A stretch of DNA of 64,000 nucleotides from Gentiana macrophylla (taxonomy: Eukaryota; Streptophyta; Magnoliopsida; Gentianales; Gentianaceae): assembly GCA_026214975.1 (NCBI GenBank), contig JAOBSW010000084.1, positions 1 through 64,000 on the forward strand, given 5' to 3'. The stretch's first letter is position 1, and the number at the start of each line of letters is the position of its first letter. A program made the translations under genes and the position numbers. Positions 50,167-60,837 of the stretch are shown in pieces. The notes below the pieces were generated by a model. That model worked only from the letters and a program-made list of their open reading frames with translations, did not search any database and was not told the DNA's origin.

Positions 50167-50958
50167 TCAATGACCTACCCCATTACTACCATCACCATAA
50201 TCATCACTATCTGAATCTTCATACTCTTCCAACTCTGGAATAACTGTTGTAATCTCTGCCTTGTACCTTGACTTGTTGATATCTTTTGGTGTAACATCAG
50301 GTATAACAAGGTGATTCAAGATGGATTGCACCAACAATCCCAAAGGCTTTGTCTTGGTTCTTCTTACTCCATTCTTATCTTCTGAAAAGACTTTTCTTAA
50401 ATAATAGATGAGATAACCAGCCCAGTCAAACCTTCTGCCTTTGCAAATGATTGTCATCAAATCTATTTTGGATCCACTCAGCGTATCCAAACTACCACTG
50501 AATCCCAAAATGTTCTTTGCAAGAATCTTGCTCAAAAGTTTATATTCCAACCTTATGTGTCTGACATTTATGCTTGGAGTGGAGGGGATGGTATTGTTTA
50601 TTTTTATTTGATCCACAAATTCCACTCTTTCAGTTCCTGCAATTTCTGGATGCCTGTGAGCATTATTGGCCGGTCCAAAACCATAAATCTCTCTTAAGGT
50701 ATTTGAATCAACCCTGAAGGTGTTGTTGTTGACAGTTGTCTCAAAACTATCATCATCTTCTTCATCTATCTTCATGTTCTTCCAAAACTCAAGAACATTT
50801 TCAAAAGATATCGTTTCTAGACGATTGTTGAGTGCCTTTTCTAAACTAGGTATTCTCTTGATTCTTCGTCCTATGTTGATGGGCAACTTAGTCAATCCAC
50901 AATCTGAAACATAACTGGCAACGCTTTGACTGGTTCCAATTTGAACTTGGTCTGCCAT
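50167..50958 (-). CDS. 263-residue element protein of unknown function
   Basis: This is the longest open frame in the window. It starts MADQVQIGTSQSV and has a mixed alpha-type sequence with FWKNMKIDEEDDD (about residues 60-72), the segment NTFRVDSNTLREIYGFG (about 79-95), a LEYKLLSKILAKNILGF stretch, KIDLMTIICKGRRFDW (about 165-180), and an acidic C-terminus (EEYEDSDSDDYGDG). The layout resembles the poorly characterised plant transposon protein domain found in some large LTR elements; this is from general resemblance only. It lies 3' of the gag-like region, where pol or an envelope-like frame would be. It is probably an element protein, not a host gene. Confidence 0.55.
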   Translation of the reverse strand: MADQVQIGTSQSVASYVSDCGLTKLPINIGRRIKRIPSLEKALNNRLETISFENVLEFWKNMKIDEEDDDSFETTVNNNTFRVDSNTLREIYGFGPANNAHRHPEIAGTERVEFVDQIKINNTIPSTPSINVRHIRLEYKLLSKILAKNILGFSGSLDTLSGSKIDLMTIICKGRRFDWAGYLIYYLRKVFSEDKNGVRRTKTKPLGLLVQSILNHLVIPDVTPKDINKSRYKAEITTVIPELEEYEDSDSDDYGDGSNGVGH

Positions 50959-51313
50959 TGATCTACTTCTCAGAAAGATATGTTGAGATTAATACTTTGA
51001 GACGAAAGGATTAGGAGATTTTGTTCACACGGTGATAAGACATATAAAAGATATTGATCAGATGAATCTTGGTGTAAATGTATAAGCTAGTTAGTTGAAT
51101 GTCAGAAAAACCATCGCTTCTCATTACTGTGCATTAAACCACGATTTGAATTGGGTTTTGTGAGATTCCGACACGTGGCCCAACAACTAACTTCATGACT
51201 TTTGTAACCGTCCGATCCACTAACTATGGTCATAGAGATCATTTTGGCGCGAATTAAGATTAACCATTAAAATGATTTGACCAGTAGACTTTCTTGATGA
51301 TCGATGTACTTCT

Positions 51314-51560
51314 TCAGTAGATTGATTTCTCAAGTAGGTAATCGATAATTGAACAGCCTTCATGAAGCTGGCGACAAAGGAGATCCTCAAAGAAAGGTCG
51401 ACATGAGCTCAAGCAGACTGCTGACTCTGACAATCTTCCAATCAAGACAAAAATTAATTTCCATGGCAACTTCATTTGTTCAAATGTCCAAATTCTGTCC
51501 TTAACTTGACTTTTGATTGGAACAATCACTGTTGAGCATCAAATAAGCTACAAAACAAAA
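51314..51560 (-). other. Junction where pol would be expected, no pol found
   Basis: Between the GPKQIWVPKNH stop (51,561) and the start of the 263-residue frame (50,958) there are only about 600 bp. No protease DSG, integrase HHCC/DDE or YVDD can be read in any frame. The short frame 51,314-51,529 is not recognised. Confidence 0.5.
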
Positions 51561-52512
51561 TCAATGATTTTTGGGTACCCATATCTGTTTGGGTCCTTGA
51601 TTGTTAGTGGCAAGTATGATTCTTGGTAGGTTTCCATAAGGTCTCCTTTTGAAAGTATCATACTTGGATTCATATGTGTACTCTACACTTCCATAGAGTT
51701 TGTTGATAGGTTGTGTAGTAGTTACATGTGTTCTCTGGCTTTTTGGTCTGTAAATCTTCTTTGAATGATTTTGCTTGATAGAAGTAGATGCATAATCATT
51801 ATAGTGCTGTTGGTTGTATACAGCTCTATATTGAGGAGTCTGCTGAGGTCTCTGCTGAGGATTTGTATAAGACCTCTGCTGAGTCCTCTGCTGAATCCTA
51901 GAATGATCACCATTTCTATGATAAGTATCCTTAGAATGATCACCATTTCTGGATTTTGGATACTTGTTCTTGGAATATTTCTGACCATTCCTTTGTGGTC
52001 CAGCAGACTTGGTAGTAGATCTGCTATCAGCAGGTCTAGAAGATACATCATTTTTCTTTTTGGATTTATTTCTTTTTCTGGATGTTGTATTCTTCTTTGA
52101 CTTGTGATTGGGCCTCTTGGAAATCTTCTCAGTGGACTTCACTGCTTCAGCAACCCTTTTTGGAATTGGATTTTGTGCAGGTATAAACTTAGGACCAATC
52201 CTGGTACTCAGTTCGAGACTTTATTGGATCCATCCTCTTGGATTGTTGAGTTTCAAATCCTAGGCCTGTTTCTATCTCCATATGGCTTGCCGATTTGAAT
52301 GCAATGAAAGAAGAAGATGGTTCAAATAGATTCATTTGCCATCGATGATTGATAGACTTGTCTTGATTCTTTTCAATCATCTTTTCTTTTCCTTTGAGAT
52401 TATTCAATTCAGCTTTCAACCTTTCATTTTCTGATTGTAAAGCCTCCTTGCTTGCCTTCACAACCTCATATTCAGATTGTATTTTCCTTAGTTCATTAAG
52501 AATGGCATCCAA
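51561..52512 (-). pseudogene. Gag-like frame of the Sirevirus-like element
   Basis: Two minus-strand frames join across one shift near 52,190. 52,512-52,189 starts MDAILNELRKIQSEYEVV with a leucine/glutamate coiled coil (residues 1-50). After the shift, IGPKFIPAQNPIPKRV leads into 52,142-51,561, a lysine/serine-rich then glutamine/asparagine-rich region ending GPKQIWVPKNH and a stop. A K-x-W-V-P-K ending is typical of the gag/pol border in Sireviruses. I do not see a CCHC knuckle. The family's gag packages element RNA. Confidence 0.6.
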
Positions 52513-52619
52513 GGTTTCTTCATTATCGCCAATTTAGGAGTTGAACCACAGGTGGATTCGTAATCATTATCAAGTGGACGATTGATGTAGTAGAATTATG
52601 TACCTCTTCTGTTTCATCA

Positions 52620-52943
52620 TTATTTCTTTGAGAGAGTGTGGTTTTTAATTTCAGCAGCACTATTCTCTTGTTGCTTTATTTTATCTTCAACAGAATCAGC
52701 TACTAGTATCAATTCCTTTTCTGCTTCATCTGAGAGATCACTTAGTGAAGGAAATCCTTTGGATTGATCATCATATGTGTTGAGGTTGATTTGCACATCA
52801 TCATTGAATTGAGGTTCTGGATTTGTGTGAGAACTTGTAGTACTGAACCTCTCATGTATTTGATCCTGAAAGTCAGATGCAATGTTTTGTAGATATTCAG
52901 TCACTGGATAGTTAAGCCAACTTCTAATTCTAGATGTATCCAA
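52620..52943 (-). CDS. 107-residue acidic frame upstream of gag-like region
   Basis: It starts MDTSRIRSWLNYPVTEYL about 100 bp inside the 5' LTR border, on the same strand as the gag-like frame. It is acidic and serine-rich (DLSDEAEKELILVADSVED). It could be the N-terminal part of the gag-like protein separated by a break at 52,513-52,619. No domain recognised. Confidence 0.4.
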   Translation of the reverse strand: MDTSRIRSWLNYPVTEYLQNIASDFQDQIHERFSTTSSHTNPEPQFNDDVQINLNTYDDQSKGFPSLSDLSDEAEKELILVADSVEDKIKQQENSAAEIKNHTLSKK

Positions 52944-53032
52944 GATGCAAACTTTTGAAAGTGATGTTTTGAAAGAATTTTAAAAAGACTTTACTGAAAG
53001 CACAACAAACTGGATAACTTCAGAACAGAAGC

Positions 53033-53049
53033 TCTGCTCCGATACCAAT
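53033..53049 (-). promoter_or_regulatory. tRNA-iMet primer-binding site of the Sirevirus-like element
   Basis: On the minus strand, TTGGTATCGGAGCAGAG follows the LTR end (CCAACA, then A). It differs from the initiator-tRNA complement by one base (A to G). Confidence 0.75.
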
Positions 53050-54607
53050 TGTTGGTCCCTTGGAAAGGCTTGGATAAGTTTAGAGGGGGTGAATAAACTT
53101 ATCACTAAAAACTCGGAGTTAAAACAAACTCAAGAAGTTTCAAAGAGGTTCTCGATGTCTCGATGAAGCAGCGATGATTCAAGAGAGTGTTGATGTCTTA
53201 GTAGCCTACTCGACTCAAGTTTCATCGAATATGTTGCAAATGAAATATAAGAGTATAAGCCTTTTAAATATGTTGTGCTTGTGTTAAACCAAGTATTGAA
53301 TACTCAGTAGTGACTTGTGTGTATGTGAGTCAGTATGAAGGAGTGAATATGATAAAGATTAAAATGCACTAAGTAAATAAGACACATAATTTTTTATAGT
53401 GGTTTCGTGTGGTGTAATCCTCGTCACCCACTCTTCTACTTTGTGGTGTTGGAGGAAATTCACTAGAGATCTTTGATGTATTGTTATAAAGATTCCTAAG
53501 TTGTTTGTCCTTCACCAATGACTATGGCTTCACAAACTACAAGAAACTTGAATAAGGTGGTATTGCTCCTCCAAGCTTCTCCACTTTGGTCCTTCAAGGG
53601 TAGAATTGCCTCTTCACCACTCTCCACCACAAACACAGTCCTTCACACTCCAAAGTGCTTCACCGCTTCTAGTAGCAGATTGTAAAAACAAGATTTGAAT
53701 CAACTAAGTGATTCGTCTTGTGACTTGATCATAGGGGTGATCAAGCACCTCGTGAACTTCAAGTGATTGACTTGATGTAACTTGATAGCTTATGTCTTGT
53801 TACACTTGAAGTTAATTCTAGATCTTGCAATTTCAGCTTCAGCAGAGTATTGTTCTTGATTTAAGTTCAGCAGGGTATGCAACACTCTGTAAATTTCTTG
53901 ATCTTTCTGTTGAAGAGCTTTCTTTTAATTTTATCTTCAAGGATTTTCCTTTCTGTGTTTTTCTATTTTATTTCTTCTTATTCTTGCCTGTAAAATCTGA
54001 TCAGGAGTCTTATATTTATAGTCTCCAGTCCTTGAAAATAGCCGTTGCTTTTGTCCTTTTTGGCTTCTGATGGATGACAATCGAATCCGGCATCGACACT
54101 GTCGATCTGCTTTTGTCGCCTTTCCAGTCGTTCCATTTGACTTCTGAATCTCTCCAACGTCTCTTTAATCTCATCCATTCATCTTAAAAAGTAGTTAAAT
54201 GTCTCTTTCCATCGAATCTTGATCAGATAAAGTATCTGTACTATCAGCAGAGTGTTTTACAAGGTCTGCTGAGGTTAGATTAATTTATCTCCATTAATAT
54301 ATGATAAATCACATATTAATCTTTTATATCTAACTTTATTTGATTAAGTTAGATAACACCATTTCATCTTATAACTAAGTTCCAGTTCTTCAATCAACTT
54401 TTAGGAACTCAGACCTTCATCCATAGGTATATATGATCAATTTAGGTCACCACAAACTTGCCTAAATTTAAATCACATATCCTTATCCTTAGTTACTAAG
54501 TTTGGATCCTTAGCCTTCAATAACTATGTTTGAAACCTTAGCCTTCAATAACTAAGTTTGAAACCTTGGCCTTCAATTCTCAAGCATCTGCTGGTCCCTA
54601 CGAAGTC
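53050..54607 (-). repeat. 5' LTR of the Sirevirus-like element, truncated
   Basis: It matches 46,066-47,590 of the 3' LTR. The outermost about 280 bp, including the expected minus-strand TGTTGGACAAATG start, are missing; at 54,607 the sequence changes to gypsy 3' interior. Differences between the two LTRs are numerous and cluster where one copy has CAG or CTG. Confidence 0.8.
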
Positions 54608-55131
54608 TACTAGGCAACAAAGTTCACAAGCAACACTCTCATGCCTCAAAGCTCTCAGCTCACCAAAGCCTCTCGTTTCGCCAGCTCTTCAGCTCGGCAC
54701 TTTAAGACCGATCTCAGTTCGGCAACGTCCCAGTTTTCCAGCTCGTCCAACAGCCTGGTGATAGCCAACTCATGGCCCTATGAATAGTAACATCATACTC
54801 TTGACAAAAAGAGGGCTCTCATCTTCGAAGAACTATGCAAATTGGGCTTGATCCCTTACAAACTAAGGGTACGTAGGCAGCCTTCTACGGCTCAGCTCAT
54901 AATCACAAATACAACACTTTCTTCATCCTTGTTCTTAAGCGCCATCGCGCAACCACCATCATGGGCTAAAACGCCTTGAATTCCGCAAAGTCATAGCAGG
55001 GTTACAACGGAACTCTGCCAGATAGGCAGAATAAGCTGCCTATCAACTCTTCAAGTCTCGAGAAACGTGACCGAGCTACCTTAAGCACATCCGAGCTGAC
55101 CTTAAGGGCTCAGCTAGATCTGGGGGGCTTA
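54608..55131 (+). mobile_element. 3' internal end of a gypsy element
   Basis: It contains CTAAGGGTACGTAGGCAGCC (54,866), a string common in the 3' part of Tat/Athila-type gypsy elements, and ends in the purine tract ATCTGGGGGGCTTA (55,118-55,131) just before the LTR. The frame 54,558-54,761 crosses the junction with the preceding LTR and is not a gene. Confidence 0.65.
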
Positions 55132-55893
55132 TGATGATTCCAAAAATTGAACCTACCCACGTGTCGTCTCCACATCGGCACAATAATAAATAAAGATAGA
55201 GAAAAGCCTCTATCAAGGGCCGGAACCCCCAGTACCCGAGCTGCATGAGCTCGGTCACCATCCTCCGACCCCTCTAGGTCATCCTGTACTTGTGATCAAA
55301 CCTGTCCCTGACCGACCCTATAGGTTGGCTCAAGTCCCTCACGGACCAAACCTCTTACGCACACAAGAATCCGAGTTGATACCAGCTATCCTGATCCCCG
55401 ACCTCCGTAGGTCTGCCAAAACACGCAAGGGTTCAGCCAGTTCAGCTTGGGCCATCTAAGTCGGCCAGAGTCAATCCTCAATCGTATCTCCCACGTGTGT
55501 GATAAACATATAAATATGGAAAGAATCCTCAATCATTATTACTTTGATCCTGGCATTCAAATATGCCTATAATTATCTCCAACAATTATGGAGATTAAAT
55601 AGTAATTATCTTTTCCTTAGGGAACACGAAATCCAAGCCCAACAAGGACAAGGCCCACGACGCCTTAGGGCATAACTCCCCTCTATATAAACCATCCCTA
55701 AGGAACTACGAAGACTTGATTCCAATACACGCATTGGATACGTAGCCAGCTTGAGATACAATTTCTCAAGTGCAGTCTAAACCACCACCAAACACCCCCT
55801 CTTTTTATCGTTTTTATTGTTCTTAAAGCTTTGGCAGGTTGTCAGTAAGAAAAAGGGCTCCGGATTCATCATCGACGATTTCTAGCATCGTCA
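55132..55893 (+). repeat. LTR of a gypsy element (3' side copy)
   Basis: A 762-bp block from TGATGATTCC to CATCGTCA, homologous to 28,257-29,022. Its TATA box (CTCTATATAAACC) is at 55,681-55,693. Because a polypurine tract precedes it, this copy is a 3' LTR on the plus strand. Confidence 0.8.
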
Positions 55894-55895
55894 TA

Positions 55896-56785
55896 TGACC
55901 ACATGGAAAAGGAAATAAAATAATCACAATATGCCAAAAGTAAAGTATTCACAATAATTTTCTATAATCTATTCACATGTAATATTCACCATGCTATCAC
56001 ACGGTAGGCAAAAGAGATATACTTCGAATTGGACTTAACAGGACACGACAATTTGATAGGCTATCAGAGGGTATCAGCCAAACCAAACAGAACGTAATAG
56101 AATTTATATTAATCAAGACAACATAAAATCGACACATAACACAACCCCAAACATCATAAAACACCAACTATTCAATATGAAAACCCTCTTACATGGATTC
56201 CAAAGCAAAAACAAAGCAAAGCAAGGCAAAGCACACTAACCACAACTCTTGAATCCTCAAGCCAAAACCTAGTCGGTCAACAATTAAACTTAAATTAATT
56301 GTGATCGGAGGTTTCTAAACGGTCTAAACTACGAATTGATTCAACTAGAATACCAAAACAAGATCTAATTAATCTTCAAGTTTCTAGATTTTTACTAAAA
56401 CAATACCTATACGAAACTCCAAAACCTTGATACCAAAACGATGCTCTCTTCATACTGATTCTAATTCTATACTTGGTTCTGAAAACCGGTGAACGATCGA
56501 GGAGATCCTGTGAAAGTTCCCTTTTAGACTATACCTCTTTTCTCTCAAACGTAAATTGAACTTGCAGGGAAAAGAAGTGGGGTTCTGACAACTCCCAAAA
56601 TAAATGGGGAGTTTTCTTTTTATTGAAAATAATTCCCAATAAAACTTCCCTTAATTTTTCTCAATTTTTTAAAAAAAAAAGAAAAAGAAAAACAAAACTT
56701 AAATCCTTTATAAAAAAATATAAGAAAATCTGAATTTTTGTCAAAAGACCATTTTGCCCTTTTATTAAAAAGTCGGGATGTTACA
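55896..56785 (-). repeat. Ty3/gypsy LTR, Tekay/Del type start, minus strand
   Basis: On the minus strand it begins TGTAACATCCCGACTTTT at 56,785, the standard start of Tekay/Del-type LTRs. No primer site or interior was found on its left side, so it is probably solo or truncated. The left end (about 55,896) is inferred from a TG and the end of the preceding LTR. A/T homopolymers are frequent. Confidence 0.65.
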
Positions 56786-56789
56786 TGCA

Positions 56790-58504
56790 GATATCTTATA
56801 TATACATTTAAAAAACGGGAATCACAAAGTTGAAACCTTTGGAAATTAATACTTTCTCTTGCCCCTATTGTTCACCACGTAAGAGGAAGCACGATTTTGT
56901 GTACCAGGATATACTGCAACATGCCTGTCAGTTTTGGTGACTTGACCTCTAAACTGATAAATAAACTGGTGGAACTAATCTGTAAAACTGAGATTGAGAA
57001 TGATGGTCAGTTTTAGTAAAGTATATTCAGTTCTGTGAAAGTCAGTTTGATGAAGTGCAACTGAGTTTTTCTTCAAGTCGTGATCGATTTTGGTGCTGAA
57101 TTTTCTTGAGTAGTTGAGTTCTACATCTGGGTAGTTGATTACAAGTCTGGAAAGTCAGTTTTGAATAGAGTTTCATCTGGTGGATAACAGCTGGAGCTGG
57201 GGTCCACATCTGTGGTATTTATAACAATTCCAACAAAGATCTTCGGCGGTTAAGGTTTGGGATTTGTGCCTATAAATACCAATGTTGTAATCAATGCAAG
57301 TGTGTCTTTCAAGAGTGTTTTCACAAGTTTGTGAGAAATACCTTGTAACTTCGTGCGTAATAAAATATCTCATTTTCTGTCCGTGGAGTAGTCGGCACAA
57401 CACCGGAAACCACGTTAAATCACTGTGTTCTTTTTGTTTCTGTGTTTTATTAATATCCGCCATACTTTATGTTTGCATTGCTTCTGTTTTATCTTTTTTA
57501 AACTGCAAGTTTCTCATCTGTGTTTCAACAATGCCAGTAGTGTCGTGAGTTGCTATTCAGAGAAGCAAAGCATAAAATTGTACAGGGCGAATCATCTTGC
57601 ATTAGCAAGGTACTTGAAGACAGATGTCGCGGCTTGTAACACCACAGACAAAGAAAGTGTAGAGGTTGTTGATTCCCTTCCTAAACACGATTATGACGAA
57701 ATGTTCGCGTGTCCATAGATCGGGATTGTAGTTAACATTCCCATAGAGTTAGTAAACGACGGATGTACCGGGAGAAGCCGTTCAATGCTTAAGAATGATT
57801 TGACAGCAGGCGGTTTTAATCCGACAAGAGTGAAGGCGATCTATACAATGATATGGGACATTCGGGAACTGCCCTTGTGGAATTGAACACAGGTTGGTCT
57901 GGATTCGACAATGCCATGTCATTTGAGAACGCTTACGAGGGTGATCATCACGGAAGAGAAGATTGGAAGGTGAATAAGGGGCAAAAATCTGGTCTTTACG
58001 GTTGGCTTGCTCGTGCAGATGACTGTAACTCTGGTAACATTATTGGGGAAAATCTTAAAAAAGACTAGAGATGTTAGGAAACTTTCTGATATAATAGAAG
58101 AAGATGACAGAAAAGTGAATAAGCTTGATAATATTTTTGCAAGTTCACTCGACACGATGAGTTTCCGTGTAAAAGAAATGGAGAACAAAATAAAAAAAAT
58201 AGAGATTTTTCACGGGGCAGAGTATTTGCTGAGTATGATAAGCTTCGCCAATCTTACAATGAAGGTACATTTTGATTGGCTTGTTTTAAAGTTGTATTAC
58301 GGTTTATGGCATTCGCAGAACTTGAAAAGCTTCGGTCCACTGCTCGAGAGCATTCCCAGAGCTACTCAATGACCATGAAAAGTTGAAGTTCCAGGCAGAA
58401 ATTAAACCTAAATGAAAGATCTTGAACTTCGCGGTAAAGAATTGGAGCAACGTGAGGCTCGAATTGAAAGTGAGAGGAAAAAGTTATTGCAAGAACTTGG
58501 AAAG
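56790..58504 (+). pseudogene. IDN2/FDM-like (zf-XS, XS, coiled coil) pseudogene
   Basis: IDN2 and FDM proteins bind double-stranded RNA in RNA-directed DNA methylation in the nucleus. A zf-XS finger reads FSCPYCSPRKRKHDFVYQ, then DILQHA up to 56,925. After a 605-bp inserted LTR it resumes at 57,536 (SSVVSCYSEKQ, ANHLALARYLKTD). The XS domain follows: YDEMFACP, a TAG at 57,716 where the family has tryptophan, IGIVVNIP, a frameshift near 57,845, GHSGTALVELNTGWSGFDNA, MSFENAYEGDHHGREDW and GWLARADD (to about 58,022). A shift near 58,060 leads to a coiled coil (RKLSDIIEEDDRKVNKLDNI; later ELRGKELEQREARIESERKK) ending at a GTAAGT donor after 58,504. The C-terminal XH domain is absent. XS and finger are too specific for another family, but the paralogue cannot be named. 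Confidence 0.85.
56926..57530 (+). mobile_element. Solo LTR inserted in the IDN2/FDM-like pseudogene
   Basis: A 605-bp block from TGTCAGTTTTGG to TTTCAACA is flanked on both sides by the 5-bp duplication ATGCC (56,921-56,925 and 57,531-57,535). It has a TATA box (CCTATAAATACC, 57,270-57,281) and, near 57,390, the CCGTGGAGTAGTC...ACCACGT pattern common in Copia LTRs. There is no interior. Removing it with one ATGCC copy joins the zf-XS frame without a shift. The frames at 57,173-57,548 lie inside the LTR. Confidence 0.9.
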
Positions 58505-59712
58505 GTAAGTTCTTGGATGCCATACATACAGAGACAATGTTATTCGTTTTTGATTTTCATGTTGTAGAAACTGATAAGTAATAGATTCCGGTATGTAATT
58601 ATGTAAACCAGCTTTAAACGCATGTTGTGTACTTACACAGTAGAAGCCCCTAAGTGTTAACTTCATTGAGGACTTTCATCGAGCACCTTTCAATTCTTAG
58701 TAGTCACGAGACATGAAAACCTGTTACAACCGTTTATTGTTATTCTCTCTTGATAGCAGCTCATTTCGAACTATAAATGGGGCCGAATAAAGTTCGTAAA
58801 CTATTCTTTAGATCATAATGAATACCAGGTTTCTTTAGTTTTTGGTTTTGTGTTCTTGACTTAGTGTTCATGATTCTTGGCTTTGATTTGCTTCGAACAA
58901 TCAAGTCCGTATACTTGATTTTTTGATAAACACCGATAACACGAAATTCTAGAATTCATTTGTGTGTAGACTAATTCATTTGTTTTATCGTGTAGATGGC
59001 ATGTGATCTAAGATCGGTTGCATGTGACGAGGAGGAGCGTTATTTTCGCCATGCCCCTGCTGTCCCTACTAACACACCTGATTCTCCCGGAGGCCCTTCC
59101 GACCCTGATGTTGCACCCTCAAGGCATGATGCCCCTACTTTAGCCCTTCTTTTTCATTGTTGGACACGCATGATTCCCTGACATCCTTTTCATGAGGCAT
59201 GATGCTGGCCCTGTTGTTGGCCCATCTCATGCGCTGTTGGACGAATCTGACGCCTATATATCTTGTAGATCATGAACAAATAGAGAGAAAGAATGATGCA
59301 TACATATATGGTTTGATTGGAGAGAAAGCTTGACAAGTGTATGCGAAAGTGTGACGAGTCAATGCGAATGCAGGGTGATCGAGGTTTTGTAGTTGGTTCG
59401 TGAGACGCACAATATACTTCAAATGCACGGGAGACGAGTCACACCCGGGGTATGTACATGTTTTTTAACTGTCTCATGACACTTGATTCTAAAATAGGAC
59501 TAGAATTTGAATGTGTTATAACCAACACTTTCCTATGTGCAGGCACACGAAGGCACGTCAGGCGCCGTGCCACAACCACATATGACTATCCAGCACCCAA
59601 CTATGGCACCACAGGTCGCCTGTCCTGCCTCACCCGCGCAAGTTAGATGACACGCCTGTCTTGCCTCACCCAGGCAAGTTAGATAAAACGCCTGTCCGAC
59701 CCGGGATGATAC
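58505..59712 (+). other. Region after the pseudogene; unidentified open stretch
   Basis: 58,505-58,980 is intron-like, T-rich sequence. 58,996-59,181 opens with MACDLRSVACDEEERYF and is proline-rich. 59,625-59,700 contains two copies of a GCCTGTC-TGCCTCACCC-GCAAGTTAGAT unit of about 42 bp. I recognise no protein family. Confidence 0.3.
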
Positions 59713-59936
59713 CAGTGGTGGATCCACGTGTGCTCTGGGGGGTCACGTGACCCCACCGATTTTTTTTTTTTTTTTTTTTTTGTACTAAAACTATGTTGTT
59801 TTATTGTTAAAAATTGTTATTTTGCCGATAAAATTGATGTTTTAGACTTCTCGGTGAATTCTACCGAATTTTTTTGGATAAAAATGTAGTTTTAGACTCC
59901 GGTGACACCTAATGAAATAAATTCCCGGATCCGCCA
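59713..59936. mobile_element. Small inverted-repeat element (MITE-like)
   Basis: 224 bp, beginning CAGTGGTGGATCCACG and ending CGGATCCGCCA, so the ends are imperfect inverted repeats (TGGTGGATCC against TGGCGGATCC). GATAC occurs directly on both sides (59,708-59,712 and 59,937-59,941), which would be a 5-bp target duplication. A GGGGTCACGTGACCCC palindrome (59,738-59,755) and a T run (59,760-59,782) lie near the left end. It may belong to the hAT group, but the duplication is shorter than the usual 8 bp. Confidence 0.5.
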
Positions 59937-60837
59937 GATACTATTTTGGATTTTTATGTTTTAGAATGTAATAGGCAAATAGATAGTGCATGGTATGCAA
60001 ACCAGGTCCAGGAAACATTATTTTTATTTATTTATTTATCTTTTGCAGGGTTAGTTCACTTTTCATTAGCTGGTTTAGTGTATTCTACTGGAACCATGAA
60101 GTTGTTGATGAAACCATATACTACTTTTTTAGTGTAATTGTGGTTGTCGAAACAATTTAGTTGTGTCAATAGAATCCATCCACCGTAAAATACACTGAAC
60201 CAGCCTACGGTTTTATGCATGTATCCTTATAGATAATTTATGATTTTTTTGCTGGGGTTTGCCTAAAATCTTAATAATTGTTAACTTTTTCATAAAAATA
60301 TATATATTGAAAGGTAATTTTAATTTGACGGAACCAGGAATTGTGTGGTCCAGAGCTTAATTGACGATGTTTATATGATCGGATGAAATTTTGACATCAG
60401 ATATTGATCGATTTATATAATGTTTTTGATATACCGAAAATAAAAATCAGATAGACGCATACGCTCAACAAATCAAGCATTCTTAGTAATGTCTAACACA
60501 AAAGTCGTAATCGAAGAGGTAGGCTAGTTCCGTCATATATCAAATGAAATGACAAATTTTACGGCGATGAACGGACTATCAACACAGTAGGCACATGTCA
60601 TAAATCATAATCGTGGAGAGTATTGCTTCCCCTATTCCAAGATTTTGCCAGAATATTTATTTCTTACGTTGCAGTTGTTAAAAATAAGATAATTAGGACA
60701 AATATCCACATAAAAGTGCGTACATAGACTTCACTTTTTGACCATACATTCGTACTTGATCATTTTGTTTAAGAATATTCATCTTTTTTTCTGAGGAAAT
60801 GAGTCTACAATCCAATTTTTATTACCTAAAAAATAAA
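59937..60837. other. AT-rich stretch, nothing recognised
   Basis: A 63-codon plus frame (59,946-60,137) after a possible TTTGCAG acceptor is unassigned. No LTR, repeat or domain was seen in the remainder. Confidence 0.3.

Noticed and set aside
50720..50914. Plus-strand frame
   Set aside because: It lies antisense to the 263-residue element protein, whose minus frame is far longer.
57173..57548. Overlapping frames of 84-97 codons near the XS pseudogene
   Set aside because: They lie inside the solo LTR or run across its border.
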